A stretch of DNA of 64,000 nt, from assembly GCA_023422775.1 (NCBI GenBank), contig JAFAGM010000142.1:62001-126000 (forward strand), written 5' to 3'. The number at the start of each line of letters is the position of its first letter. Position 1 is the first letter of the stretch. This document shows positions 57,397-64,000 of this stretch, piece by piece. A model generated the notes under the pieces. That model did not search any database. It was given only the letters and a program-made list of their open reading frames with translations, and was not told the origin of the DNA. The position numbers and the translations under genes are program-made. This DNA comes from Pseudomonadota bacterium. GTDB taxonomy: Bacteria; Pseudomonadota; Alphaproteobacteria; Rhizobiales; Xanthobacteraceae.

Positions 57397-57723
57397 GCGG
57401 GCGTGGCGAAACTGGTAGACGCAAGGGACTTGAACGTTTGAGTGCGCTTGGGGAAACCCGGGCTGCAGAACTGCTCAAATTCGGGGAAACCTTTCACATG
57501 GCAATCCCGAGCCAAGCGCCCGGACCTGATGGTCGGTGCGAAGGTGTAGAGACTAGACGGGCAGCACCTAAAGGCGCGAATGCACCTATGGTGAAGGTAT
57601 AGTCCAGACCACAAACGGGCTTGAGCGCATTTGCGCCCGGGCAAGGCGGCGAAAGCCGTAGCTGGTAAGAAAATCCCTCGGTTCGAAAGGACTGTGCCGG
57701 TTCGAGCCCGGCCGCCCGCACCA
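57397..57723 (+). tRNA. tRNA-Leu(UAA) interrupted by a group I intron
   Basis: Exon 1 (57,397-57,431) has a GCGGGCG acceptor strand, a D-arm around GAAACTGGTAGAC and an anticodon 5-prime stem AGGGA with loop bases CTT. Exon 2 (57,670-57,723) continues AAAA, TCCCT, a long variable arm and a T-arm GGTTCGAGCCC, and ends CGCCCGC-A-CCA with CCA encoded. Joined, the loop reads CTTAAAA, giving anticodon TAA. The acceptor pairs perfectly. The class II (long variable arm) form fits leucine. Frames seen on the other strand across it are artefacts. Confidence 0.93.
57432..57669 (+). other. Group I intron in tRNA-Leu(UAA), 238 nt
   Basis: Begins after U of the anticodon region (...CTT|G) and ends with a G before AAAATCCC, as group I introns do. 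Core words are present: AGAGACTAGACGGGC (P7 5-prime strand region) and GGTATAGTCCAGACC (P7 3-prime strand). Self-splicing type inserted in tRNA-Leu(UAA) is the classic location known in cyanobacteria. No open reading frame or endonuclease is inside, so the intron is not self-mobile. Confidence 0.88.
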
Positions 57724-57792
57724 ATTCCATCTTCGATGGGATAATCGTCTTGTGCCCGTGCGAGTCGATTCAAGTTGCGCTAAAGTGCAGAC

Positions 57793-57993
57793 ATGGCGCC
57801 AAAGAAACAATCTCCCAAGAAAGGAAAAGTGTCGGGCTTTGTCATTGGCAGCGCCCGGTTCAAAAAGATAAGCGCTGTCGAAGGCATAGAGTATTCCGCT
57901 GACATGAAGGGCCGCTCGGCAATAGCGAAACGCAAGGATCTCTCCCCTGAGGAGAGACGGAAAATAATCATCAAAGCCTACCGCAAGGCGTAG
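57793..57993 (+). CDS. Fic-associated antitoxin-like protein
   Basis: 66 residues, ending seven bases before the Fic gene. KGKVSGFVIGSARFKKISAVEGIEYSADMKG, then KRKDLSPEERRKIIIKAYRKA, resembles small helical partners that inhibit Fic AMP-transferases (VbhA/FicA class) by inserting a helix with a Ser...Glu-Gly motif. Here the motif reads ISAVEG, with Ser three rather than four residues before the Glu, so the match is imperfect. Order antitoxin then toxin and close spacing support a pair. Function inferred. Confidence 0.65.
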   Translation: MAPKKQSPKKGKVSGFVIGSARFKKISAVEGIEYSADMKGRSAIAKRKDLSPEERRKIIIKAYRKA

Positions 57994-58000
57994 CCCGGCG

Positions 58001-58579
58001 ATGTACGACGCTGTTGCGGACAAGTACTGCTATCCCGGCACCACCGTATTGAAGAACAAGCTCGATCTCAGGAACGCCGACGAACTCCATGCATTCGAAG
58101 CGGAAGTCAGCGACGCGAGAGCGGATGAAGAAGTTCCCGCAGGCGATCTCGATTTCCAGCACTTCAAAGCCATCCACCGGCACCTGTTTCAAGACGTCTA
58201 TGACTGGGCGGGAGAAGTGCGTGATGTCCGCATCTCCAAAGACGGCAACATGTTCTGCTATCCGGAGAATATTGCGGGCGAAGCAGATAAGCTTTTCTCG
58301 CAACTCAAGCGAGACAAGTTCCTCAACGGACTTCCGTCAAAAGACTTCGCGGTCAAATCGGCGGGTTTTCTTGCGTATCTAAATGCAATCCATGCCTTCA
58401 GGGAAGGCAATGGACGCACCCAGCTTTCGTTTTTCCTGCTTCTGGCGGAACACGCAGGCCATCCGATCGACCTCGAAGCGTTTCAGCCTGAGCGGTTCTT
58501 GAATGCGATGATCGCGAGTTTCAAAGGCGATGAGTTACCCCCGACGGCCATCATCGAAAAATTGACGATCAAGGGTTAA
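58001..58579 (+). CDS. Fic domain protein (toxin-like AMP-transferase)
   Basis: 192 residues. An N-terminal Fic segment (HFKAIHRHLFQDVYDWAGEVR) precedes the active-site loop HAFREGNGRTQLSFF. The consensus HPFx(D/E)GNGRxxR is met at the catalytic His, the phenylalanine, Glu, GNGR, but Pro is Ala and the last Arg (phosphate-binding) is Leu. Fic enzymes transfer AMP to target proteins such as gyrase or topoisomerase IV. The Fic fold is certain; catalytic strength is uncertain. It sits just downstream of tRNA-Leu. Confidence 0.85.
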   Translation: MYDAVADKYCYPGTTVLKNKLDLRNADELHAFEAEVSDARADEEVPAGDLDFQHFKAIHRHLFQDVYDWAGEVRDVRISKDGNMFCYPENIAGEADKLFSQLKRDKFLNGLPSKDFAVKSAGFLAYLNAIHAFREGNGRTQLSFFLLLAEHAGHPIDLEAFQPERFLNAMIASFKGDELPPTAIIEKLTIKG

Positions 58580-58963
58580 TACTGGTTCAGCCATCACCGG
58601 CGGCTTGCGGTGGCGCCGGAAGCCGGCCGCGGCGTGGTGTTTCTCAATCTCTTCTTCCTGCTCTCGATCATCATCCTGCCGGTGACCAACGGTCTCTATG
58701 GCGCCTATCGGTTCGACAGCGTGGTCGCGGTGACCTACGGCCTGCATCTGACCCTGATCGCTTCGCTCAACGCGTTGCTGTGGGTTCTCGCACTGCGCGG
58801 TCGCGGCGATCCGCAATTGCTGGCAGCGGCGCTGTTTCCGGTCTTCGTTTTCGTGCTCGGAACAGCCATTGCGCCGATCGCCCCGCACGCGGCGCAGTTC
58901 GCGTGGTGCCTGGCGTTTCTTGCACCGTTCGCCGGCTGGCTGGCCCGACGTCGCAACGGTTAG
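58580..58963 (+). pseudogene. TMEM175-like (DUF1211) gene remnant, N-terminus missing
   Basis: From the base after the Fic stop, the same frame reads YWFSHHRRLAVAPEAGRGVVFLNLFFLLSIIILP and continues VTYGLHLTLIASLNALLWVLALRGR to a stop at 58,963. This is the C-terminal half of a TMEM175/DUF1211 membrane protein (YWxxHHR followed by LNxxFLLxI). The first roughly 80 residues that should carry the other repeats are gone. A GTG at 58,610 could start a 117-residue fragment, but a full protein cannot be made. The 5-prime end seems to have been replaced by the Fic unit. Confidence 0.7.
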
Positions 58964-59694
58964 CGAACCTTCGCCTCGCTCACCGCGAGCAGTCGGCTCG
59001 CCTCTTCCGAAATCATCCGCTCCATCTTCTCCTGGAATTCCTTGCGCGGCAGGCCCGGCGCAATCGGCGGAAGAAACGACAGCGTGATGGTGCCCGAGTG
59101 CATCATCAGCGTCTTCTTGCCCCAGAACAATCCGGAGTTACACGCTGCCGGCACCACGGGAACGGCAAGGTTGGTGTAGAGCGCCGAGATGCCTGCCGAC
59201 TGGAACGTCATGGGCTGGTCGATCGCCTGGCGTGTGCCTTGCGGAAACAGCAGCACCTTGCGTCCCTCTCCGGTCGCGCGCTTTGCTTCATCGACCATCT
59301 GCCGAAGCGCCTGCCGGCCCGCCGACCGATCGACCAGGATCATCGGATATCGATCGAGGAACCAGCCGACGATGGGCAGCTTCCTGAGTTCCTTCTTGGC
59401 GACGATGCTGGCGTCCGGGAACATCGCGCAGAGCGCGGCAGTCTCCCACAGCGACTGATGATTGCAGGCGATGATGCATGGCCCCTCGGGAACGTTCGCC
59501 CGCCCGGACACGGTGTAGTCCAGGCCCACCACGTATTTCATCAGCAGCATGATGCCGTTGGCCCAGACCTGCGATACCGCCCGCACGGTCGCGCTGCTGG
59601 CCTTGAACAGCCACAAAAAGGGCACGCTTAGCGAAACGACGAGCGTCAGGATCACCACGGCCGCATCGAATAGAATCGATCTCACGTAATGCAA
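58960..59694 (-). CDS. plsC: 1-acyl-sn-glycerol-3-phosphate acyltransferase
   Basis: 244 residues: an N-terminal membrane segment (VVILTLVVSLSVPFLWLF) and the acyltransferase block I NHQSLWETAAL (H-x4-E, where most PlsC have H-x4-D), block III-like FPQGTRQAI, and PVVPAACNSGLFWG. Makes phosphatidic acid from lysophosphatidic acid at the inner membrane. The Glu in place of Asp is usual in Rhizobiales relatives, in my recollection. It overlaps the stop of the TMEM175 remnant by four bases. Confidence 0.86.
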   Translation of the reverse strand: MHYVRSILFDAAVVILTLVVSLSVPFLWLFKASSATVRAVSQVWANGIMLLMKYVVGLDYTVSGRANVPEGPCIIACNHQSLWETAALCAMFPDASIVAKKELRKLPIVGWFLDRYPMILVDRSAGRQALRQMVDEAKRATGEGRKVLLFPQGTRQAIDQPMTFQSAGISALYTNLAVPVVPAACNSGLFWGKKTLMMHSGTITLSFLPPIAPGLPRKEFQEKMERMISEEASRLLAVSEAKVR

Positions 59695-59817
59695 CGATTG
59701 TCCCTTGTATTGCCGCCTTGAGGTCCCGCATCGACGCTCCCAATACCGCAGTTTTCAGGCGTTGCACAATTCTGTCGTGTGTCCCCCTACGCCCGAAAAC
59801 GCACTATGATCGAGGGC

Positions 59818-60678
59818 ATGCCGGCTTCCGAACAGATCACCATCGCGCCGCATCTCACCTTCGACGCCATCACCGCGGGCGAGCGCGGTGCGCCGCTGGT
59901 GCTGCTGCTGCACGGCTTTGCGGAATCGATGCATTGCTGGCGCGCCCAGGTCGCAGCGCTTGGCGACATGGGCTACCGCGCCATCGCACCGGGCCAGCGC
60001 GGCTATTCGCCGGGCGCGCGGCCGGACCCCCGCGAATTCTCGCATTACCTGATCGACCGGCTGATGGACGATGCGATGGCCATCGTGGCGGCCTCGGGCT
60101 ATGGCGATGCACGGTTTCATCTGGTCGGCCATGACTGGGGCGGCAGCATCGCCTGGGGCCTTGCCGATCGCCATCACGAACGGCTGGCCTCGCTTACCAT
60201 TCTCTCCCGCCCGCATCCGAACGCCTTCAATCGCGCGCTGCTGTCAACCGACGCCGAACAGGCGCAGCGTTCGCGGCACCACAAGGCGTTCCTGGAGACC
60301 GACGCTGCCGACGTCGTGCTGGCCGATGACGCCAAATGGCTGCGCGACCGGCTTGCCGCCAACGGCGTTCCCGCAGATGCGATCGAGGCGCATCTCGCCG
60401 TGCTCGGCAACAAGGACGCGATGGAAGCCGCGCTCGCCTGGTATCGCGCGCGCGGCGCGATCCGCGGCCTCCTCGCCCCGATCCGCGTGCCGACGCTCTA
60501 CATCTGGGGCGATGCCGACGACACTGTCGGCCGGGTCGCGGCCGAAGGTACGGTGGACTTCGTCGCTGCGCCCTATCGTTTCGAGGTGCTGCCCGGCGTC
60601 GGGCACTTTGCCGCCGATCAGGCGCCGGAGCGTGTCTGCGAGTTATTGCTGGAACATCTGGCCGATCATCCGGTGTGA
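59818..60678 (+). CDS. Alpha/beta hydrolase, epoxide-hydrolase-like
   Basis: About 286 residues: LLHGFAESMHCWRAQV, then GQRGYSPGARP, then LVGHDWGGSIAWGLA with the nucleophile Asp in GHDWGG (epoxide hydrolase/haloalkane dehalogenase type, not Ser), a cap with a tyrosine-rich helix, and acid/His in YIWGDADDTVG and LPGVGHFAAD. Predicted soluble hydrolase; substrate unknown. ATG at 59,818 is chosen; 59,806 and 59,779 are alternatives. Divergent from plsC. Confidence 0.85.
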   Translation: MPASEQITIAPHLTFDAITAGERGAPLVLLLHGFAESMHCWRAQVAALGDMGYRAIAPGQRGYSPGARPDPREFSHYLIDRLMDDAMAIVAASGYGDARFHLVGHDWGGSIAWGLADRHHERLASLTILSRPHPNAFNRALLSTDAEQAQRSRHHKAFLETDAADVVLADDAKWLRDRLAANGVPADAIEAHLAVLGNKDAMEAALAWYRARGAIRGLLAPIRVPTLYIWGDADDTVGRVAAEGTVDFVAAPYRFEVLPGVGHFAADQAPERVCELLLEHLADHPV

Positions 60679-60895
60679 GGGAACAGGATGACTGCAAAAA
60701 TGTTGTCATGCAGCAAATGGAGCATGACGGCATGACCAGCGATCAATACCGGGACAAATCTACCGCGACCGGGCGCAAACCGCCCCAGGATCGTCGCTCA
60801 CCCGCGCCGCAGCAGCCGCAAATCCCTTCGCCACTGTGTAACCACGGCCCGGAACTGGTCCGCGACAGCCACTGCTGATTGCGACCACCAGAGAC

Positions 60896-60928
60896 AAAAA
60901 CGCGACGGAGGAACAGTCCTCCGTCGCG
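60896..60928 (-). terminator. Rho-independent terminator of the ABC binding protein gene
   Basis: On the - strand: a perfect 12-bp stem CGCGACGGAGGA/TCCTCCGTCGCG around a four-base loop, then GTTTTT (AAAAA at 60,896-60,900 on the + strand). It is 36 bases after the gene stop. Confidence 0.88.
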
Positions 60929-60963
60929 CCTTCTTGAGTCCGGTTTGAATCGGGCGCGGCGCC

Positions 60964-62586
60964 CTACTCGCTCTTGTCGATATTCCAGAACACGGGCGTC
61001 GCCGGGCCATCGAGGACGCCGGTGAGCGACTTGCGCCACGCGCTCGGCCCGAGGTACTGGCCAAGCGGGATGTAGATCACCTGATCATAAGCTTCCTTCT
61101 GGATCTCGGCGGCGATTTTCTTCTGTTCGTCGGGCGAAGAAGCGCGCGCGAACTTGTCCTTCAGCTCCTCGATCTTGGCGCTTTCCGCCCAGCCGAACCA
61201 GCCGCCCTTGATGCCGCGGCCGCCGATCGAGGCGTTGGCAATCGGGTTCATCACGTCGGCACCGACCCAGTTGGTGAAGAACATGTTCCAGCCGCCCTCC
61301 TTCGGCGGCTTCTGGCTGGCGCGGCGGGTAACGACGGTCTGCCAGTCGGTGGCCTGCAGGTCGACCTTGAAGCCGGCTTCGCGCAGCAACTGGGCTGCCA
61401 CGATCGGCTGCGCCTTCAGCGTCACGACATCGCCGGGCGCCATAATCACGACCGGGGTGCCGTCATAGCCGGATTCGGCGAGCGCCTTCTTCGCCTCCGC
61501 CATGCTGCCGCCCTTGATCAGGCCTCCCGCGCCTTCCTCGGTCGCCAGCGGCGTGCCGCAGACAAAGAACGCACCGCAGATCTTGTAGTATTCGGGATTG
61601 CCGATCAGCGCGTCCAGCACATCCTTCTGGTTCATCGCCAGCAGAGCGGCGCGGCGAACCTTGACGTTATCGAAGGGCGGATGGAGGAAATTCATCCGGC
61701 CGAGCGTCTGGAAGCCGAGCTTGTTCAAAATCTCGATCTTGATGTCCTTGTTGGCTTTCACCACCGGCAACAGATCGAACGACGGATTTTCCATGAAGTC
61801 GAAGTCGCCCGACTGCAGCGCGTTCACCGCGGTCTGTGCATCCGGCATCGTGATCCATTCGACCCGATCGACCTTCACCACCTTGCCGCCGGCGGTCCAG
61901 CTCGGCGGCTCCTTGCGCGGCACATAATCGGCATTCTTCTCATAGACGGCCTTCACGCCCGGCTGGAACTCGGCCTGCACGAACTTGAACGGACCGGATC
62001 CGATCTGCTCCTTGATCTGCTGGCCGGCCGGCGTTTCCGCCAGGCGCTTGGGCATCATGAAAGGCGTGTAGGACGACGGCTTGCCGATCGATTCCAGCAC
62101 CAGGCCGTAGGGCTCCTTCAGCTTCAGCGCAAAGCTCTTGGCGTCGATCGGCTCGATGCTGGCGGTAAAATCCATCAGCTTCTGGCCCATGTTGTCGGCG
62201 CGGCCCCAGCGCTTCAGCGAGGCGACGCAGTCTTCCGCCGTCACCGGCGCGCCGTCATGCCATTTCAGGCCGTCGCGCAAGGTGAAGGTGTAGGTCAGCT
62301 TGTCGTCGCTGACCTTCACGTCCGCCATCTGCGGCTGAACCTTGAAATTGGAATCCGTAGCCAGCAGCGTGTCGTAGACCATGTAGCCATGATCGCGCGT
62401 GATGTAGGCCGTGGTGAACAGCGGATCGATGACGCGCAGGTCGGAGTGCATCACCGCAGTGATGGTCTTCTTGCCGGCGGCCACGGCCTGCGACACCGCA
62501 GCCAGCGACGTCAGCGCCACCGACAGCGCAAGCACCGACAGAGCGGACGCTATCGTGGGACGTTTCCAACGCATGATGTGGAACAT
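60964..62586 (-). CDS. Peptide/nickel-type ABC transporter substrate-binding protein (SBP_bac_5)
   Basis: 540 residues. A signal peptide (ASALSVLALSVALTSLAAVSQAVAA) is followed by KKTITAVMHSDLRVIDPLFTTAY, YTFTLRDGLKWHDGAPVTAEDCVASLKRWG (the family signature of extracellular solute-binding protein 5) and a long C-lobe ending with YIPLGQYLGPSAWRKSL. Binds oligopeptides or similar in the periplasm. No permease or ATPase gene is in view; they would have to lie elsewhere or beyond the window. A perfect terminator follows. Confidence 0.88.
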   Translation of the reverse strand: MFHIMRWKRPTIASALSVLALSVALTSLAAVSQAVAAGKKTITAVMHSDLRVIDPLFTTAYITRDHGYMVYDTLLATDSNFKVQPQMADVKVSDDKLTYTFTLRDGLKWHDGAPVTAEDCVASLKRWGRADNMGQKLMDFTASIEPIDAKSFALKLKEPYGLVLESIGKPSSYTPFMMPKRLAETPAGQQIKEQIGSGPFKFVQAEFQPGVKAVYEKNADYVPRKEPPSWTAGGKVVKVDRVEWITMPDAQTAVNALQSGDFDFMENPSFDLLPVVKANKDIKIEILNKLGFQTLGRMNFLHPPFDNVKVRRAALLAMNQKDVLDALIGNPEYYKICGAFFVCGTPLATEEGAGGLIKGGSMAEAKKALAESGYDGTPVVIMAPGDVVTLKAQPIVAAQLLREAGFKVDLQATDWQTVVTRRASQKPPKEGGWNMFFTNWVGADVMNPIANASIGGRGIKGGWFGWAESAKIEELKDKFARASSPDEQKKIAAEIQKEAYDQVIYIPLGQYLGPSAWRKSLTGVLDGPATPVFWNIDKSE

Positions 62587-62878
62587 TCAATCTCTCCTGA
62601 CGTGAAACTGGTCAAACCCCGATGATTCATTATGCATGCGGTTCGTTATTTAGGCGAACTAACACGCTGTAAATCTTGGATATTTGAGACTTGCACCAAG
62701 TGCGCGGCGCGTCAATCCGGTTTTGCCTGACAACTTCCCCGAAAGCAGCACGGTCCGCGCTCATCTTTCGCTTTACAAATCCGCACCAGATCATTCTCGT
62801 ATGCGGCAAACCGCCGGACCGGCGTCGCCCGCTCGGAAACCCGGATCAGAAACCCAACGAAAAACCTGAGAGAAGTTC

Positions 62879-64000
62879 ATGAACCCTGCCAATCTTCCCT
62901 TTGATTCCGAGGCCATGCTGCAGGGGCTGCGTGGCTGGGTGGAATGCGAAAGCCCGACCTGGGACAGAAGCGCGGTCGAACGCATGCTCGACCTCGCCGC
63001 CCGCGACATGGCGATCATGGGTGCGACGATCGAGCGCATCGCCGGCCGCCAGGGTTTTGCCGGCTGCGTCCGCGCCCGCTTCCCGCATCCCAAACAGGGC
63101 GAGCCCGGCATCCTGATCGCCGGTCACCTGGATACCGTCCATCCCGTAGGCACGATCGAGAAACTGAAGTGGCGCCGCGACGGCAACAAGTGCTTCGGTC
63201 CCGGCATCTTCGACATGAAGGGCGGCAACTATCTTTCGCTGGAAGCGATCCGGCAACTGGCCCGCGCTTCGTTCACGACGCCGCTGCCGATCACGGTGCT
63301 GTTCACGCCGGACGAGGAAGTCGGCACGCCGTCGACCCGCGACATCATCGAGGCCGAAGCCGCGCGCAACAAATACGTGCTGGTGCCGGAACCCGGACGC
63401 CCCAACAACGGCGTCGTCACCGGACGCTACGCGATTGCGCGCTTCAATCTCGAAGCCGTCGGCAAACCGAGCCATGCCGGCGCCACGCTGTCCTCGGGCC
63501 GCTCCGCGATCCGCGAGATGGCGCGCCAGATTCTCGCCATCGACGGCATGACGACGGAAGACTGCACCTTCTCGGTCGGCATCGTGCACGGCGGCCAATG
63601 GGTCAATTGCGTTGCCACGACCTGCACCGGCGAAGCGCTCAGCATGGCGAAGCGGCAGGCCGATCTCGACCGCGGCGTCGAGCGCATGCTGGCGCTATCA
63701 GGCGCGTCCAACGACGTGACGTTCACGGTCACCCGCGGCGTGACCCGCCCGGTGTGGGAGCCGGACGCCGGCACCATGGCGCTGTATGAAAAGGCGCGCG
63801 GCCTTGCCAAAGAAATGGGCCTCGAACTGCCGCACGGCAGCGCGGGCGGCGGCTCCGACGGCAATTTCACTGGGGCGATGGGCATACCGACGCTCGACGG
63901 CCTCGGCGTCCGCGGCGCCGACGCCCATACGCTCAACGAACATATCGAGGTCGACAGCCTGGCCGATCGCGGCCGGCTGATGGCGGGACTATTGGCGACG
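62879..64000 (+). CDS. M20-family metallopeptidase (carboxypeptidase G2-like), cut by the window end
   Basis: The frame opens at ATG 62,879 and is still open at the last base (374 codons), so no stop is seen. GHLDTVHP gives the first metal His-Asp, FDMKGGNYLS the bridging Asp, LFTPDEEVG the catalytic Glu and metal Glu, and VPEPGR a further metal Glu. The final His appears in HTLNEH. GKPSHAG marks the dimerisation domain. It removes C-terminal glutamate-type or similar residues; substrate undefined. The protein is missing only a short C-terminus. Confidence 0.86.
   Translation, partial: MNPANLPFDSEAMLQGLRGWVECESPTWDRSAVERMLDLAARDMAIMGATIERIAGRQGFAGCVRARFPHPKQGEPGILIAGHLDTVHPVGTIEKLKWRRDGNKCFGPGIFDMKGGNYLSLEAIRQLARASFTTPLPITVLFTPDEEVGTPSTRDIIEAEAARNKYVLVPEPGRPNNGVVTGRYAIARFNLEAVGKPSHAGATLSSGRSAIREMARQILAIDGMTTEDCTFSVGIVHGGQWVNCVATTCTGEALSMAKRQADLDRGVERMLALSGASNDVTFTVTRGVTRPVWEPDAGTMALYEKARGLAKEMGLELPHGSAGGGSDGNFTGAMGIPTLDGLGVRGADAHTLNEHIEVDSLADRGRLMAGLLAT

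Noticed and set aside
57372..58023. Leftward frames across the tRNA-Leu region, with phrases such as CGRPGSNRHSPFEP
   Set aside because: These are translations of the antisense of tRNA and intron RNA, a well-known annotation artefact.
60732..60878. A 48-codon + strand frame after the epoxide-hydrolase-like gene
   Set aside because: Proline- and serine-rich with no motif and no clear ribosome binding site; too weak to list as a gene.
1..64000. CRISPR array or insertion sequence
   Set aside because: I looked for regularly spaced direct repeats and for transposase-like motifs with flanking inverted repeats; none was seen. This was by eye only.

Overview
The window joins two very different pieces of DNA. 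Bases 1 to about 35,640 are the right-hand part of a tailed-phage (siphovirus-like) prophage. Bases about 35,900 to 64,000 are ordinary high-GC chromosome of a Rhizobiales bacterium, most likely Bradyrhizobium or a close relative in the Nitrobacteraceae. That placement is inferred from the gene set (DUF3126, DUF6949-like, DUF3775, BTLCP peptidase, tandem PilZ, FAD monooxygenase, many alpha/beta hydrolases) and from a dispersed palindromic repeat near 50.2 kb of a kind I associate with that group.

Prophage layout. Positions 185-2727 (-) hold a primase-helicase and its HTH partner. Positions 2875-5281 (+) are a train of ten tightly overlapping small genes, three of them only 32-52 codons long. 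Positions 5310-9548 (-) carry nucleic-acid enzymes (VRR-NUC-like nuclease, a GIY-YIG/NUMOD3 protein that appears internally deleted, DEAD-box helicase, clamp-like protein). A divergent control region with matching palindromes (9549-9657) faces the + strand replication block 9658-16245: a DUF2800-type nuclease, a DUF2815-type ssDNA-binding protein, a family-B-like DNA polymerase and a dNMP kinase. Read on the - strand from 30,878 down to 16,471 is a tail and lysis operon: neck/tail completion, tail tube, G/GT tail chaperones with a canonical -1 slippery site, tape measure, distal tail and hub proteins, tip protein, fibre, fibre helpers, endolysin, inner-membrane spanin/holin-like protein and an embedded Rz1-like lipoprotein. 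Positions 30,964-34,181 (+) hold a CobS-like AAA+ ATPase and a DUF7192-like protein among small genes, followed by an excisionase-like gene and a tyrosine integrase. No terminase, portal or capsid gene is present, so the head module must lie left of the window or be missing.

Chromosomal part. From left to right: a PAS_5 protein; poxB and an enoyl-CoA hydratase; a universal stress protein and a TAXI-type binding protein; DUF3775, host-attachment, PilZ and BTLCP proteins (surface/adhesion flavour); an esterase; small membrane and coiled-coil proteins; a glycine-rich exported protein between two copies of a repeat; an Rmf/CrpP-like protein; gamma carbonic anhydrase; cysE; several membrane proteins; a zinc-finger protein and an FAD monooxygenase; a tRNA-Leu(UAA) gene interrupted by a group I intron; a Fic toxin-antitoxin pair abutting the remnant of a TMEM175-like gene; plsC; an epoxide-hydrolase-like enzyme; a peptide-type ABC binding protein; and an M20 peptidase cut by the window end.

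Most unusual points: the tail tube protein starts with what reads as a Sec signal peptide; two near-identical consensus promoters sit 13.7 kb apart in the prophage; the GIY-YIG protein lacks the middle of its nuclease domain; a small gene after the polymerase is split across two frames at a perfect hairpin; the tRNA-Leu intron; and the Fic pair with a non-consensus active-site motif joined to a truncated host gene. All assignments are from reading sequence motifs only; no database search was run.
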